From: Oscarella lobularis
Taxonomy: Eukaryota; Porifera; Homoscleromorpha; Homosclerophorida; Oscarellidae
NCBI RefSeq assembly: GCF_947507565.1
Contig: NC_089182.1
Location: 248,001-312,000 of the forward strand
Direction of reading: 5' to 3'
Length of the DNA stretch: 64,000 nucleotides
The stretch's first letter is position 1. Each line of letters starts with the position of its first letter. Below, one piece after another: positions 10,034 to 21,800 of this stretch. Position numbers and translations under genes: made by a program. The notes under the pieces are model-generated. The model made no database searches. It was not told the DNA's origin and saw only the letters and a program-made list of their open reading frames with translations.

Positions 10034-10687
10034 TTAGTCATCTTCCGACACCAAAGTGAAATGCTCTAGTCGATCGTCTTCCGGTAAGACGTTATTGAGT
10101 CGTCTCATAAGCGGCACGCAGTAGCGCACGCTCGCCTCGGCGCGTTCAACCGATCGTTGAATCAGATCGACGGTGAGCTGAAGTCGTTCGACGAACTGCA
10201 CGATCTGTTGTCGACGCGTTGCCACTTCGTGATGAACGGCGACCGATATCATGTCGACGTCCTTGAGTCGTCGCGCGAGCGCTTTCTGATCGAACGCCAC
10301 CGCGTCGGCGCACTCGCGCACGTGACGTTGATAGCGAAGTCCGAGCAGGAGCCAGTGCTTGGGATCGAGCTTTTCGAACTTTTCCAAGTCGCGCGTTCGC
10401 GCGACGTTCAGAGACGAGCGCACGATTGGAAAAAACGTCGGGATGTCGTCGAGTCGTTGCAGAACGGCGTCGGGACCGAGCCATTTCGTCGGTAAACGAC
10501 GCGGATCTTTTGCGACGACGACTATGTCGCTTTTCTTCTTCGGTGGCGACGACGCTACTGCCGCCTGCGGCAGCGGGCGAACGACGGAGAATGACGTGTA
10601 TTGGTAGGGTGCGTCCGCTTCGTCGTCTACCGCCGCGTCGACGTCGACGTCGGGTAAGTTTTCGGCGCCGCTCTGTCTTGCTCCCAT
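10034..10687 (-). CDS. BORCS5: BORC complex subunit 5 (myrlysin)
   Basis: BORCS5 anchors the BORC complex to lysosomes, where it recruits ARL8 for kinesin-driven movement. A single intronless exon starts at the ATG of MGARQSGAEN (10687), the only nearby Met. Gly2 with Ser6 fits an N-myristoylation signal, as in human BORCS5 (MGSEQSS). The recognisable core follows: KSDIVVVAKD, LQRLDDIPTFFPIVRSSLN, LEKFEKLDPKHWLLLGLRYQ, HVRECADAVAFDQKALARRLKDVD, and the C-terminal VPLMRRLNNVLPEDDRLEHF, all with direct counterparts in the human protein. The N-terminal linker is longer and Asp/Ala-rich. The stop codon is at 10034-10036. It is divergent from the FN3 receptor gene, with 129 bases between start codons. 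An E-box lies just upstream. Confidence 0.92.
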   Translation of the reverse strand: MGARQSGAENLPDVDVDAAVDDEADAPYQYTSFSVVRPLPQAAVASSPPKKKSDIVVVAKDPRRLPTKWLGPDAVLQRLDDIPTFFPIVRSSLNVARTRDLEKFEKLDPKHWLLLGLRYQRHVRECADAVAFDQKALARRLKDVDMISVAVHHEVATRRQQIVQFVERLQLTVDLIQRSVERAEASVRYCVPLMRRLNNVLPEDDRLEHFTLVSEDD

Positions 10688-10715
10688 CGATCGTGCGCAC
10701 TCGCTTAGCCGCGTA

Positions 10716-10723
10716 GTCACGTG
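10716..10723. promoter_or_regulatory. GTCACGTG E-box upstream of BORCS5
   Basis: The octamer sits 29 bases upstream of the BORCS5 start codon, in the 129-base divergent promoter shared with the FN3 receptor gene. It matches most of the CLEAR/TFEB-type E-box known from lysosomal genes of animals. Regulation is inferred only from the motif. Confidence 0.33.
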
Positions 10724-10816
10724 GGTTTCGTGTGACGCAACAATGGCGCCTCTTCCAATTGTTTTAGACACTTTTCGACTCTCGCGAGCGTTTTCGCGTA
10801 TTCTAGCCGATAAAAC

Positions 10817-13484
10817 ATGATCAAGTTACATTTTCTATGCTACTCGTTTGCTATTCTGGTCTTCGTTCAAAGCCGCAGTAAGTAAAAACGGCCCATTTCG
10901 CGTTCCCCGCTCCAACGCCGTTCTTCAGTTAACTCTCCTCCTCGTCCGATCTTCGTATCGCGTCGCGACAGGAGTTTTACGCTTCGCTGGCCTCCCACGA
11001 AGTCTATCGATCCGCTGACGGGGGCGAATCGGATTGAATGCGCGGCGACGGCAGAAAAACCGTACAGGTGGCGCGAAAAGGCGAAAATTTTCAACGGACA
11101 CCCGCGAAACTACGAAATTACCAAACTGAAAAAGGGGGCTCGCTATCGATGCCGAGTTGCGTTCTCTTATCATTCAAAAATCATTTACAGTCAGTCAATA
11201 TCCGTAAAGACTCACTTCACTATGATAGGTAATACGAATGAGGTTACTTACGAAAAAGAAATTTTCTTTTTTTTCCAGCTCCACCTCCTGCTAATTTCCG
11301 GATTTGGGCTCCTTCTTCTCCCCTTCCTCTCATACGCGCAACGTGGCGAGATCCGGTCGGTTTCCGAGGAGACGTGGCGGAATTTGTCATCAGCATTCGC
11401 GAAAAATCGAACAAGGCGAAACCATTTCAAGTCACTGTCCCGGGGACAAAACACAGTGTCGATATTCAAACAGTCAAACCCTTTGCTCACTATCTCGTCA
11501 AAATTTACGCCGATACGGGAGACGCAGATGGGAGTTATAGCAGAGAATTGAAAGTGTTCACCAATGTGATAAGTATGTGTATTCTGTATAGAGTGCAACT
11601 ACGTGGGTGCGAAATCTGTTTCTTTTTTTTTGTAGGGTTTTCATCTCCGGTAGCATTCAAAGTGATCCGAGTGAAAGATCATTCAGCTTTATTACGGTGG
11701 GGTGCATCCGTTGGAAAAGAGGGTTCTCTTGCGCCAGCATACTTGGTTTAAATAATTTAAATTCTATTTGATTATTTATCTCACTTCTTTTTATAGCTAC
11801 TTTGCACTGGCGTCATGCCCAATGGAAAGATCGTATTGATCGCTCCGGAGAGCAAGCGTCGGCTAACGAGAGATAAGAGAGGAGTGATGGTCGTTGGGTA
11901 TCGGCTACAAGGATCAGGCAACGACGTCGTTGCGTACGACAAGAAAAAGGACGGGCGCGTCATAAAGCGCGAACTGCTCAACTTGCACGCTTATACGAAG
12001 TATTCCTGCACCGTGCAAGCGCGCGGACCGGCTGGACTGGGCCGAAAGAGCGAAACAATCTCATTTCAAACAAAAACAACGGGTAACCAATCGCAAATGA
12101 ATCTTATAAATAAATTATTCGAGTGTTCTCTCTCTCGTTCAGCTCCGTTGGCTCCAAAGCAACCGGATCTGATCATCAGCGATCCTGCCAAAGGGATGTA
12201 CACGTTTCGTCTTTATCCCACTTCAAACGTGCACGGACCCATCAGGTATGAATAAACAAAGAAACATAACGATTCTTTATGAATTCTTTTCCCCGTAGTT
12301 ACTACGAACTTCTCGTCGTTCCGCGCACCGTTGGATCGTCTGGAAACTTGAATCCCATTCACGATCCTCCGGACGTCTATTTCGCTCAGACGGCACTGCA
12401 AGAGCCGAGAGTCGCCGCGATGTTTCCCCATCCGCGTCCGTACATTGCCGCTCGCTTTCCGTCGAACGCGCTGCCGGCGTCCGTCGCTCTCGTATCTCCC
12501 TCTTGGAACGCATCGAGTGGAGTCGTCGCAGTTCCCGTGCTCTGGAACAAAATTCGCGTGTCACTCTCATTGAGAGCCTTTGTGGAATCGACAGACGCGT
12601 CCGAACAGGGGGAATACTACACGTCGAGTCCTTTTTCCGATGCCGTCTTGATTGGTACGAGTGGGAGAAAGGGAAGGGGGAAGAGATCCAAAGAATGATG
12701 ATTTAGATTTTGCCGCTGCTGCTGCTGCTCCTATTATCCCCGTCGTCAAGAAAAAGACGCCTGGCAATATGAACATAATCACCATCATAGTGCTATCTAG
12801 CATCATACTGACTCTCATTGCAGCTGGAGCTGCTGGCATTCTTTGGACGAGAATCAGCGAAGTGTGCAGGAAACCTCAGGTAATTTCTTCCCCTTCTTGT
12901 TTCTCTAATCAATTTTATCTGAAAAGCGAGGCGAACGACCTCCCATGGATTCGTCTCAACTGCCGCCGCCTATAACGTCAGCCGTATACGGTCGCGCTTC
13001 TATAGACACGAGACGACGCAGTTCCACGCTGGGAATATTTCTCCGTCTACGCAGAATGTCGTCGCGGCTGTCGTCGCGACTGTTTGGAAATAGAAAAAGC
13101 CGGCGGACGTACACGAATATTCCAAGCGAGGATTTAGCATCGGACGTCGAAAAGGACGTCGTGCTATTCAGCCAAGAGAAGCAGCAAGAGCGAGAGCAAA
13201 AGAAGACGAGAAAAAAGGATAAGGTAAGTAAGAAATCCCCCCGTCTATCGCCGCCGCCTCGCGAGGAGGAGGAGGACTCTCCTGGCGAGACCGAGCTCAT
13301 GGAAACCGATCAAGTCTGGTACACGCCTGCTCTTCATTCGAGCTCGACTTCGGTTGTCAATGAAGCCTTCTCTCCCTGGGCGGTCAGCGAGGATTTGAGC
13401 CGTCTCAAGAACGAAATGGAAGTCGAAGTGTCGTCGAGTTCGGCGGCAGAGGACGAGGAAGGATTCCAGAATCCGAAACCGTGA
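10817..13484 (+). CDS. FN3-repeat receptor with LAR-like membrane-proximal region, no phosphatase
   Basis: The first exon (ATG 10817) encodes a hydrophobic signal peptide (MIKLHFLCYSFAILVFVQS). The ectodomain has at least three fibronectin III units: PPRPIFVSRRDRSFTLRWPP; APPPANFRIWAPSS...AEFVISI; and SSPVAFKVIRVKDHSALLRW...YSCTVQARGPAGLGRKSE. After these comes a segment resembling the juxtamembrane ectodomain of type IIA receptor tyrosine phosphatases: YYELLVVPR, RPYIAARFPSNALP and YTSSPFSDAV. One transmembrane helix follows (NIITIIVLSSIILTLIAAGA, 12769-12840). The cytoplasmic tail of roughly 215 residues is basic, then Glu/Ser-rich, and ends QNPKP at TGA 13482-13484. It contains no kinase or phosphatase motif. 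The family relationship to LAR/PTPRD rests on the membrane-proximal match. A further 3' exon is unlikely because UBA5 converges just beyond. Confidence 0.83.
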
Positions 13485-13802
13485 CTATTCGCTAGCTTTC
13501 TGCGAGCTAGTCTATGTACAAATGCAACTGGGAGTAGTTTTAGGTTTTCTCTCCTTCTCCGTTCGCCTCCTTTCGCGTCGCCAGACGAAGCCGATCGAAA
13601 CGCTTTCGATCGATGTCGCGCTTTGCGACGACTAGTAGCGCTAGACTGCTCGCAATGACGACGACCCTAGATAGGCGATTCACGAGATAGAAGTGGATTG
13701 AGATCGCGCGACGAACCAGCCGACTGCTATAGCTTTCATTGGGTGCGTGCGCTACTGTACGCGAATTTTCACTGTACTAAATTTCACTGCATTCTATTCG
13801 TT
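13485..13802. other. Gap between convergent FN3 receptor and UBA5 genes
   Basis: This stretch holds 3' flanking sequence of two convergent genes. A short stem (CTAGCT 13492-13497 with AGCTAG 13505-13510) follows the receptor stop codon. On the minus strand a 79-codon open frame without ATG is listed separately. Nothing else was recognised. Confidence 0.5.
13540..13776 (-). CDS. Possible small membrane-protein exon (speculative)
   Basis: The open frame between TAG (13777-13779) and TAA (13540-13542) has no ATG. It therefore could only be a terminal exon entered by splicing; TTTAG at its edge could be an acceptor. It encodes a hydrophobic stretch (SRVVVIASSLALLVVAKR) followed by a strongly basic tail (RFDRLRLATRKEAN), the layout of a tail-anchored or small integral membrane protein. 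It lies directly beyond the UBA5 stop codon on the same strand, so it might be an alternative UBA5 3' exon or chance. I recognise no family. Confidence 0.18.
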   Translation of the reverse strand, partial: YSENSRTVAHAPNESYSSRLVRRAISIHFYLVNRLSRVVVIASSLALLVVAKRDIDRKRFDRLRLATRKEANGEGEKT

Positions 13803-14826
13803 TTAGAGACTTTTCATTTGTTTCATAAGATCGTCGAGACTTTGGTCATCTTCGACAGTGACTTCGTCGCCTTGGTCCTAGAGTTGAAAAAAGGTTTTTT
13901 CTGCGCACATTGAGACATTGTTTCTAACTTTCGTCTCGTTTTTGTCTGGAATTGTGTAGGCTACTTTTATTCCTTCAGCAACGTCTGGGTTGTCTTCAAC
14001 GGGGTTATCTTCATCAACAACGCATATGCCTATAGGAAATTCAATCAAAACTAATTTCAGGGCTTCAACAAAAAAATTGCCCAAACCCCAATCATTTGAT
14101 TCGTGAACGATCTTCTCTTCCTTCTTCTCCTCTGATACTTCTTTGGGTTTTGCTGCTTCAAGTTCCTAAGAGAACAGTAAGTCAACGAGCCCATGTGGTC
14201 CAAAACCTGCCTGATATTCCGTCTGTCTTTTCTGGCAGTTTGCATCGCTGCAACCGGGATTAGGCTTCATTGACATGCTGGGAAAGAAATCCTGCATAGC
14301 ATTGTAGCCAACATAGTGGCTCACAGATCCAAATCCAAGCAGGTATCTGTAGAAATCACGGTGCATGAAAGCGCAGCGCAACCCCGCCCCTCCCTAACTT
14401 CAGAGTGTTCTGAACTAAAAGTCCCGCGACGACTGCCATTGTAGTTGGCAGTGACGCCGCACAAACGCCGTCCCTTTTCAACGTTTTCTCGTCTATGTTT
14501 GAAGCCACGACAAGTGGAGGTGCACACTTGAGATAAAAAGAGATTGATAGAATGCATTAATTAATGAATTAAACGTACGGCGAAACAGGCCGTTTGTCCG
14601 GGCTTTATCAATTGAATGTGTCCGGAGACGGCGTTCTCGCTGACACCCGACTCCATCCAATTGATTTTCAACTCGTTACATGCCTAGACAAAAAATCTAA
14701 GTAGCTGGCGTAAAAATCAATTCATAGAGATAAGTCTTGCTGTATTAATAGTCATCCTGGCTTCAAAATTATCAACGCAAGACAATACGAGGTCAACAGG
14801 CAGACCGCCCTTTCCTCCGTGACTAA

Positions 14827-14857
<31 letters not shown>

Positions 14858-15512
14858 ATCTTGGACCCTGTAAATTTTCCCGTACACTAATCTCTCAGAG
14901 AATGACTCGAAATTGACCACCGTTGTAATGTTGTAATTGTGCACTTCAAACTCGACGTCTGGATTGATATTTTCAAGTGTTCTCTTGGCCGCTTCGACTT
15001 TGCTCAAGCCCGCCTGATCCGGCGTGAAAAAGAGTCGATTCATATTGGCCAATTCGACCTTGTCATAGTCGAAAAGTAACAACTAGGGTAGCATTGCGAA
15101 TGAGACCTATTCAAACTATAGAGGTTGTATATACGTACTCGACCTATTCCGCAACGCGTAAGCATTTCCGTTGCAACGCTACCCACACCTCCAATTCCTA
15201 CTACTGCCACGGTAAAATCTCTAATTTTCTATAACAAAACTTCGCTCTAAATCTATGAAATAGTTTATACTGTAACCTCGTAGTCATTTACGATTCCCAT
15301 TCGTTTTAGTGCCATTAGACGACTAATAGACGACGGTCACATTTTGTCACATTATTTCTATTGCACCTGTAAGGGTTCGTATCCTTCACTTCCGCGCTCA
15401 TTTTTTCGATTTTTGATCTGGTCGGCGTTGGGTCTTTTTTCTCTTTGGCTTCGACTAATTCCTGTTCGAGACGAGCCACCTGGGCTCGTAAGCGTTCCAA
15501 TTCGCTTGCCAT
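13803..15512 (-). CDS. UBA5: UBA5, E1 enzyme for UFM1
   Basis: UBA5 adenylates UFM1 and forms the thioester that starts UFMylation. The start codon at 15512 gives [19 protein letters not shown], matching the coiled N-terminus of animal UBA5. Exons in order read [28 protein letters not shown]; the nucleotide-binding [88 protein letters not shown]; zinc ligand [19 protein letters not shown] with the catalytic Cys; [20 protein letters not shown]; zinc ligand CSDANC; and [11 protein letters not shown]. The last exon encodes [11 protein letters not shown], the conserved C-terminal UFC1-binding tail, ending at 13803-13805. All functional residues are present. One intron holds a long AAAT microsatellite. 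The gene is divergent from the Trio-like gene (326 bases between start codons). Confidence 0.97.
14825..14859. repeat. (AAAT)n microsatellite in a UBA5 intron
   Basis: About eight to nine tandem tetramers (AATAAATAAATAAAT type) lie inside a UBA5 intron and keep one minus-strand frame open by chance ([11 protein letters not shown]). Confidence 0.9.
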
Positions 15513-15838
15513 ATCTCTGGCCGGAGATGCAATGCGGTTTGGATAACGTGCGTTAAACGACACCTAATACCCGTATTGGGTTACTGAAAGAAAGAAGTTC
15601 AGCATCGAATTTCTAATTAGAGAAACACGTGCACACATAGCCTCATACCCTCACACATAAACGAAGACAAAATAGTAGCTTACGATTATACGGGTTTCTG
15701 TCTGTCAACAGCCTTGTGGACTATCCGGGCGCTCGCCAAAGTTTTGGAACTGCAGTGCGTAACAAGAGCCGTTGTCGACGTTTCTTCATTCTAGAGGCTC
15801 TCGGAAGCGCTCGAGGCATATTTCCGACAGGCAAAAAA
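15513..15838. promoter_or_regulatory. Divergent promoter region between UBA5 and the Trio-like gene
   Basis: This is a 326-base non-coding gap between two opposite start codons. It must contain the promoters of both genes. No TATA box or clear factor site stands out. Confidence 0.4.
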
Positions 15839-18800
15839 ATGGCCGCCGTCGACGATCAGGGCCTTTTCGACGGCGACGACGAATTGGATCCTCGCGGACC
15901 GCCAATCGCCGCTCACGGTTCGAAAAACGCAAAAACGAAGCGTTCGCCCGCTAACGATCGATCTGAATACAGAACGAATCGAATTGAACGACGTTCTGGG
16001 CCTGCTACAATCCCGTCTAGCCATTCTAACGGGTACACGAAGCATCCGCGAATTCGACCACTTTCCTTCCCCAACGGGACTCGCGGGGGGGCCTCGAGGC
16101 AAAGAACACGATCGCGTCACGAACAGACGCCTCTAATGGAAGGGGAGGCGGAGAGAAATTGCTTTAGGGAGCGTGGGATGGGAAGTTTTCGCACACAGTT
16201 CTCCGATCGCTACACTTTTCGTCGCGACGCGCGCGTTCGTCGTTCGTTCGCGCGCGCGCGCGCGCGCTTCCCGCGCGACGCGCATTTTTTCGACGACGTG
16301 TGGGACCCCTTTCGCGAACGAAAAAGGAAGAAGGGCTCATTGTAGCACTTTATTTGTTTTAGGCGGTCGCGACAAGAACGGTGCGTGGCTAATAACGTTT
16401 CCCGGACACCCGGGCGGTCGTCGAACGGGCGATTTGACGTTCGACGATCTTAAGAAGTTGCTCGTTTTCTTGGTTCAAGTGGCGAGGTATTTGACGCGAA
16501 GGCGGGGACGCGCCCGTTTACCGACCACGCCCCCTCTTTTTCTTCTCAGTTCCGAAGATAAGAGACCCGCGTTCTCGGCGCTCATCGACGCGCGAAACGA
16601 GACGTGGCAGTTTTGCAAGTTCGTCGTTCGAGGTTTACAGGTGAGAAAAACGAGAAGAAGAAAAGGGAGGGGAGAAGAATAAACTTTTGTGGAATTTTTA
16701 GCATTTTTTGGGAGAGCGCATGCAGGCGGCTTACATTCTTGAGCCGACCGGGTTTTGGAGTAAGAGACGTTCGAATACGATATTGAAGAAGGAGAAAGGA
16801 CAGTTGCAATTTGAAGTGAGAATGCTTACGCAATAAAATCAATTAATTAATTAATGGAGACTCTGAAAGACTATTCTATTATCGGCTCCGGTGAAATTAG
16901 GACGTTATATTGAGATGAGTCAGCTGAACGAAGATCTCGGCGGCTTCCTCAAATATAATCACTCTCATTGGATCGAAATTCGAAAAGTGAAGACAAATTA
17001 ATACCTTGGGAATTATTTTTATTTTCTAATTTTTTGTCTTAGAGTTTTGATCAATTCATGACGGGCGTTCAACAGCTGTTCAAGAAAATGGACGACAAGC
17101 ACAAGGACTTGAGCTCGCGACAGTTCGGCGCCACCGTCATCGAGGCGGAAGAGATGCTCGATCTCCATCGAGAAGAACACGGCGAAATCGTCAAACTTCC
17201 CGTCAACGTCCAAATCGAAGGCAAAAGAAAAATAGAAATCGCTATGGAAACAAACACGGAGGGGGTTAATTAATTAATTATAATTTCTATTCGCTCAGGT
17301 CAAAGTCTTTTGGAACGGATCGTTGGACGACCGGGCGGAATTCGCGGAAGTGGCGTCGAGACGGAGGGGGTAGAAGTGACGTCGAGAGGAGTCGTTCAGC
17401 CGGCGCTCAGTTTGGGTAACGTGATGCTGAAGGTGCAAAATCAATTGGAGAAGGTCAAGGGAAAGCGCGATCTCTTGGAAGAAGTTTGGGAACTTCGTCT
17501 CATCCAATTGGAGCAGTGTCTTCATTTTCGGGATTTTGAGCACGATATCAACGAGGTTGGCATAGTGATTGTATTTCATTTTGAAGAATAAATCGTTCTA
17601 GGCCATTGGCTGGTTTCATGGGCGTGGGGACACTTTTCTTGCGGAGAAAACGCCCGTGGGAACGTCGCGAGAAGAAGCGGAAGGATACATGATGCAGCAT
17701 ATAGGATTCGAAGCTGAAGCCAATGTGAAACTTATTCGCAATTTTCGTCTAAATTATCAATTATCATTTTTAGCAATTTTTTGATCGCTTGACGAAACTT
17801 CAGCAAAGAGGCGACGCTCTGCTCGAGGAAAACCAGTTTGCCGTCGCCGAAATCAATTCCAAATTGGGGCAAGCCGACGACGTTTTTCGCGTCTTCAAAA
17901 AGAGAATTGCACTGAGAGGACAACGTCTCGCTCTCTCGGCGAAATTCCACTCCGTCGCCGAAGAGGCGAGACTTTTATTAAAAATTAAAAAAAAATCAAA
18001 AACTAATAAATATTACTTTTTAGATTGAGACTCGCTTGGACGAACTCATGGACGGCTGCGACGACGACGTCATCGCGTACGACGCCGAAGCCGCCGAACA
18101 TTTACTGGGACGATTCAAATTGGGATTGGAGGAAGTCGACGATATGTTGGATCACATGCACGGAATAGGCGAAGGTCTCATGGATTTGCTACAGAGTCAA
18201 GAGATGAGCGAGGGAAGCATGCAGCGACGTCACTTCGGCGATCTCTTTCGGCAGACGACAAAGCATTTTATGTTCGTCACGGGTCAGTTGGTCGATAAGA
18301 GGGATCAGTGCAGGGCTATGGTCAAGGGAAAGCAGAATAAATTGGAACTTTTTCTCCAGTTGGGAAGCTGCGAGCAAGACACAGATAAGGTACAGTAGTA
18401 ATCCTTTAGGCCGATACTTCCGGCGTTATTAGTGTTATTCTTCTGTTTCTCTTCTCTCTTCAAGATCATCGACTGGCTTTTGAAGGCATCTGATCTCGTT
18501 CTCGCGAGCCAATCAGACATCGGCAACTGCGAACAAGCGGCGCGCGATCTTCAACAAGAGCACGGCGACTTCGTCTCCAAAGCGTCGGCGACGCACGAAA
18601 GCGGTCTCCAACTAATCGACACGGCGCAAATTCTTCGCGAGCGCTGCGCTCTCCCAACGGAACCGTGCATCGAACGACACCAACGCTTGGAAAACGCGTG
18701 GACGAACGTCTCCGCGGCGATGGCCGAGCGAACGAGTCGACTCGAAATGTCGACGGTGTTTTATCGCGACGACGTCGCGCTGAACGATCGCCTGGGAAAA

Positions 18801-21800
18801 ATCGTCGACGAGCTGCGTCGTCAGGAGCGCGTTGCCAACGTTCAAGCCGTCGAGCAGTTGATGGTGCGCTATCAGCGCGTACGCGATGCGGCGAAGACGT
18901 TGTACGACGAAACGAATCGTCGCGGACTGGAGTTATTAGATCGGATTGGGGACGAGGATGGGAGCGGTGGCGGCGGTGGCGGCGGCGGCGGCGACGACGC
19001 CGTGGAAGTCGTCGCCGTTCGCGCGCTGATTTCGACGCGAATTGACGCCCTAGCGGAGCATTGGGGAGAAGTGGAACGCGAGTGGGCGTTGAAGATGAAG
19101 CAGTTGGAGCAGCTGATGGGCGTGAAGGATTTTGAAGACGAAGTGCAGCAGGTGAGAATCGAGAAAGTTCTCGTGCCAATCTATATTGGTCTTCTTCTCC
19201 TAAGGTTTTGTTGTGGATCGAGAAGGAGACGACTGGTAATTTAGCGGCGCGGAGTAGCGTAGGTCATTCTCTTGCCTCGTCGACGGAACTTCTTCGCGAA
19301 ACGGAAACTTTTCAGCACGAGGCTGCTGTATGATAAGAATCTGCGCGCGTTCGCCTTTTTTTCACGACCATCTCTTTCTGTAGGCAATTCACGAGAAAGT
19401 CGAACGACTGACAGCGCAAGCGAGACAGGAAATCAGTCGCGGATCTTTGTGTAGAGATCAATTCGAAGCGGGCGCCGTCAAACTCGATCTCCAGTGGAAG
19501 CAATTCAGCGTTCGTCTGCTCCACTGGAAAAGCCTTCTTACAATGGCCGTCTCATTTTTCGAGAAAGCGGACGAGGTCAGTAAAAAGAAAAGAAACGGAG
19601 CTAAATGACGTTGACTCCTCTTCGTTTTTCTAGTTCAATCAATTTCTCGTCAAAGGAGTCGAATCTTTTCGATCGGTTGCGCTGGAGAGTACCGTCGAAG
19701 GAATGGAAAAACTTCTCGGCGAACACGGAAAACGAACGGCCACGCTCAAAGACATGACCAAGTCGACTATGAACGAAGGAAGCGCGCTCTTAGATCGTCT
19801 CAAGCATCCCGGAAAGGAACTGCAGTTCGGCGACGGAAGCAGCGACGGGGAAACGATTCGCGTGAACTACGATCCCAGCGTCGGATTTCTCGGCTCGTTC
19901 TTGACGGAATTGCAAGACCGTAGCGAACAGTTGGACGACATGTGGACGGCGCGGGGACGAGCTCTTCAGCAGGCCTTGGAATTGAGAAAATTTGAGGGAA
20001 ACTATCGAGACGTAATAGTGACGTCTCGATTGTTTTAATTTTTATTGACCAGGTTTTTTTTCGAAGGTTTCTGTCTCGGTCGAAGCCGTTGCTGCTAGTA
20101 TGGAAACTTCAGCATTGGAAATTGGCCCGTCAGTCGCCGCGTTGATGTTGCTACAGGAGCAGCACGACTCACTGGAAGCAGACGCAAAGGTATGCCAGAA
20201 AAAAAAATAACAAAGAAATAATGTGCGAATTTGTTTTCTTTAGGCTGTTGTGACGAAAATGGCTCGCTTGGGGGAAATCGGCGAAGCCTTGGTGAAGGCG
20301 GGACATTACGCGGCGGCCGATATTCGACGATCGGTGCGCAGCGTGGCGCCGAAAGTGCGCCGACTCGCCGCCGCCGTTCTCGAAAGACGCAAAGTCCTAT
20401 CGAAAACAAGCGAATTTCAGAAAAAATCGAAACAGGTAAAGAGAGCCCTTTACATTGTTTCAAAAAAAAAACTAAACGTTTCTATAGCTTATCCTCGTCA
20501 TGGACGAAATTCAGAAGGGAATGGTCGACACGGGGACGCTTTCGAGCAAAGATTCGTGCGCTTCGGCGCGAGCCGGCCACGCGCCCGTCATCCAGGAAAT
20601 CGACAAGTGCGCCAGCGTTCTCGACGAGGAGAGTCGCGCCTATTTGCAGTACGTCGTCACCGTGCCGCGAACCAATTCGACGAAGATTCAAGCGTTCGTG
20701 AAAAAAGTCGGCGAGAAGATCGGACAATTGCGACTCATCTGGCAGGAAAAATTAAAACGCCTCGATTTTCTAATGGAGGGTTTTGGCTATAGGGAAAAAG
20801 TACAGGAGGTACGTAGACAGAGAAAGAGTCGACTGAATTTAGCATTATTTTCTAAATAGACCACGGAGTGGATCAGTCAAAAGGCTTGGGAGTTTTTCAG
20901 CTCGCATCGCCACATGGGACAGAACCTTGCCACGGCACAGGAAGCTTTGCAAGTCTACGAATCATTCGAAGAAAATTCCAAGGTAAAAAAATTTATCAGT
21001 ACATCTACGCACCATCATGGACCCCGTTTCTCTCCTTCTCTTAGTCCATACACACTCAAGTGATTGCCTTGTATCAGCAAGCGGACAAGCTTCTCAGTTC
21101 GGGCCAACGCGGCGCCGACATCTACAAATCCGAATCGGATCGTCTCATCAGCGAATGGCAGCACTTTCTCAATCACCTCGACAAGAGCAGTCAACTTCTC
21201 ATCCTCTACGTCTCCTTCTACAACGCCGCGCGTCAATTCGGTCTTCTTCTCAACGAATTCGAAGCGTACATCGAGGATTTGAACGAGCAGGTTCTCCATC
21301 ATCAGAGCACGCGCGACACCGACGCTCAATTGGCCGAATGCAATCGGCAAATGCAGAAACTCGCCTCGCAAACCGACGCCCGATTGAAAGCGTTCGCCGA
21401 AGCGACGGCGCAATACTTGGCGCAAGTTTCGCGTCGCTGGCCCGTACTGGACACGCAGCCGGCGAGCGTCGTCGCTTCGAAAGTCGCGAAGGATTTGCAG
21501 GAACGGCAACAGCAGCTCGAAGCGATTTGGGAATTGCGTAAGGGCTCCGTTGAACAGGAGGCAGAAATTCAGCAATTTCAGCAGCAGACGCAGAAGGTGG
21601 GGACTTCCTTTCGCCTACGTTTGTTTTTCAAATGATTTTTACTTTAGCTCGTCGCTTGGCTTCACGCGAGAACGGACGCTTATTTTCAGCAATACGGCCC
21701 CGGGCTTCCCGTCGATTCGAGTCAGGCGAAAGAGCGGCAAGAGCAGTTGGCGAAATTTCAACGAGAAACCGACGTAAGCGTCACGATTCTCTCCCCAATG

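Noticed and set aside
10146-10716. Several 80-180-codon frames on both strands over BORCS5
   Set aside because: They are shadows; only the BORCS5 frame has family similarity.
14825-14859. Tandem AAAT units as a CRISPR-like or satellite array
   Set aside because: Plain tetranucleotide microsatellite in an intron, with no spacers.
18466-19179. 237-codon minus-strand frame in the Trio-like gene
   Set aside because: Arg/Ser-rich translation of the complementary strand of a spectrin-repeat exon with strong codon bias.
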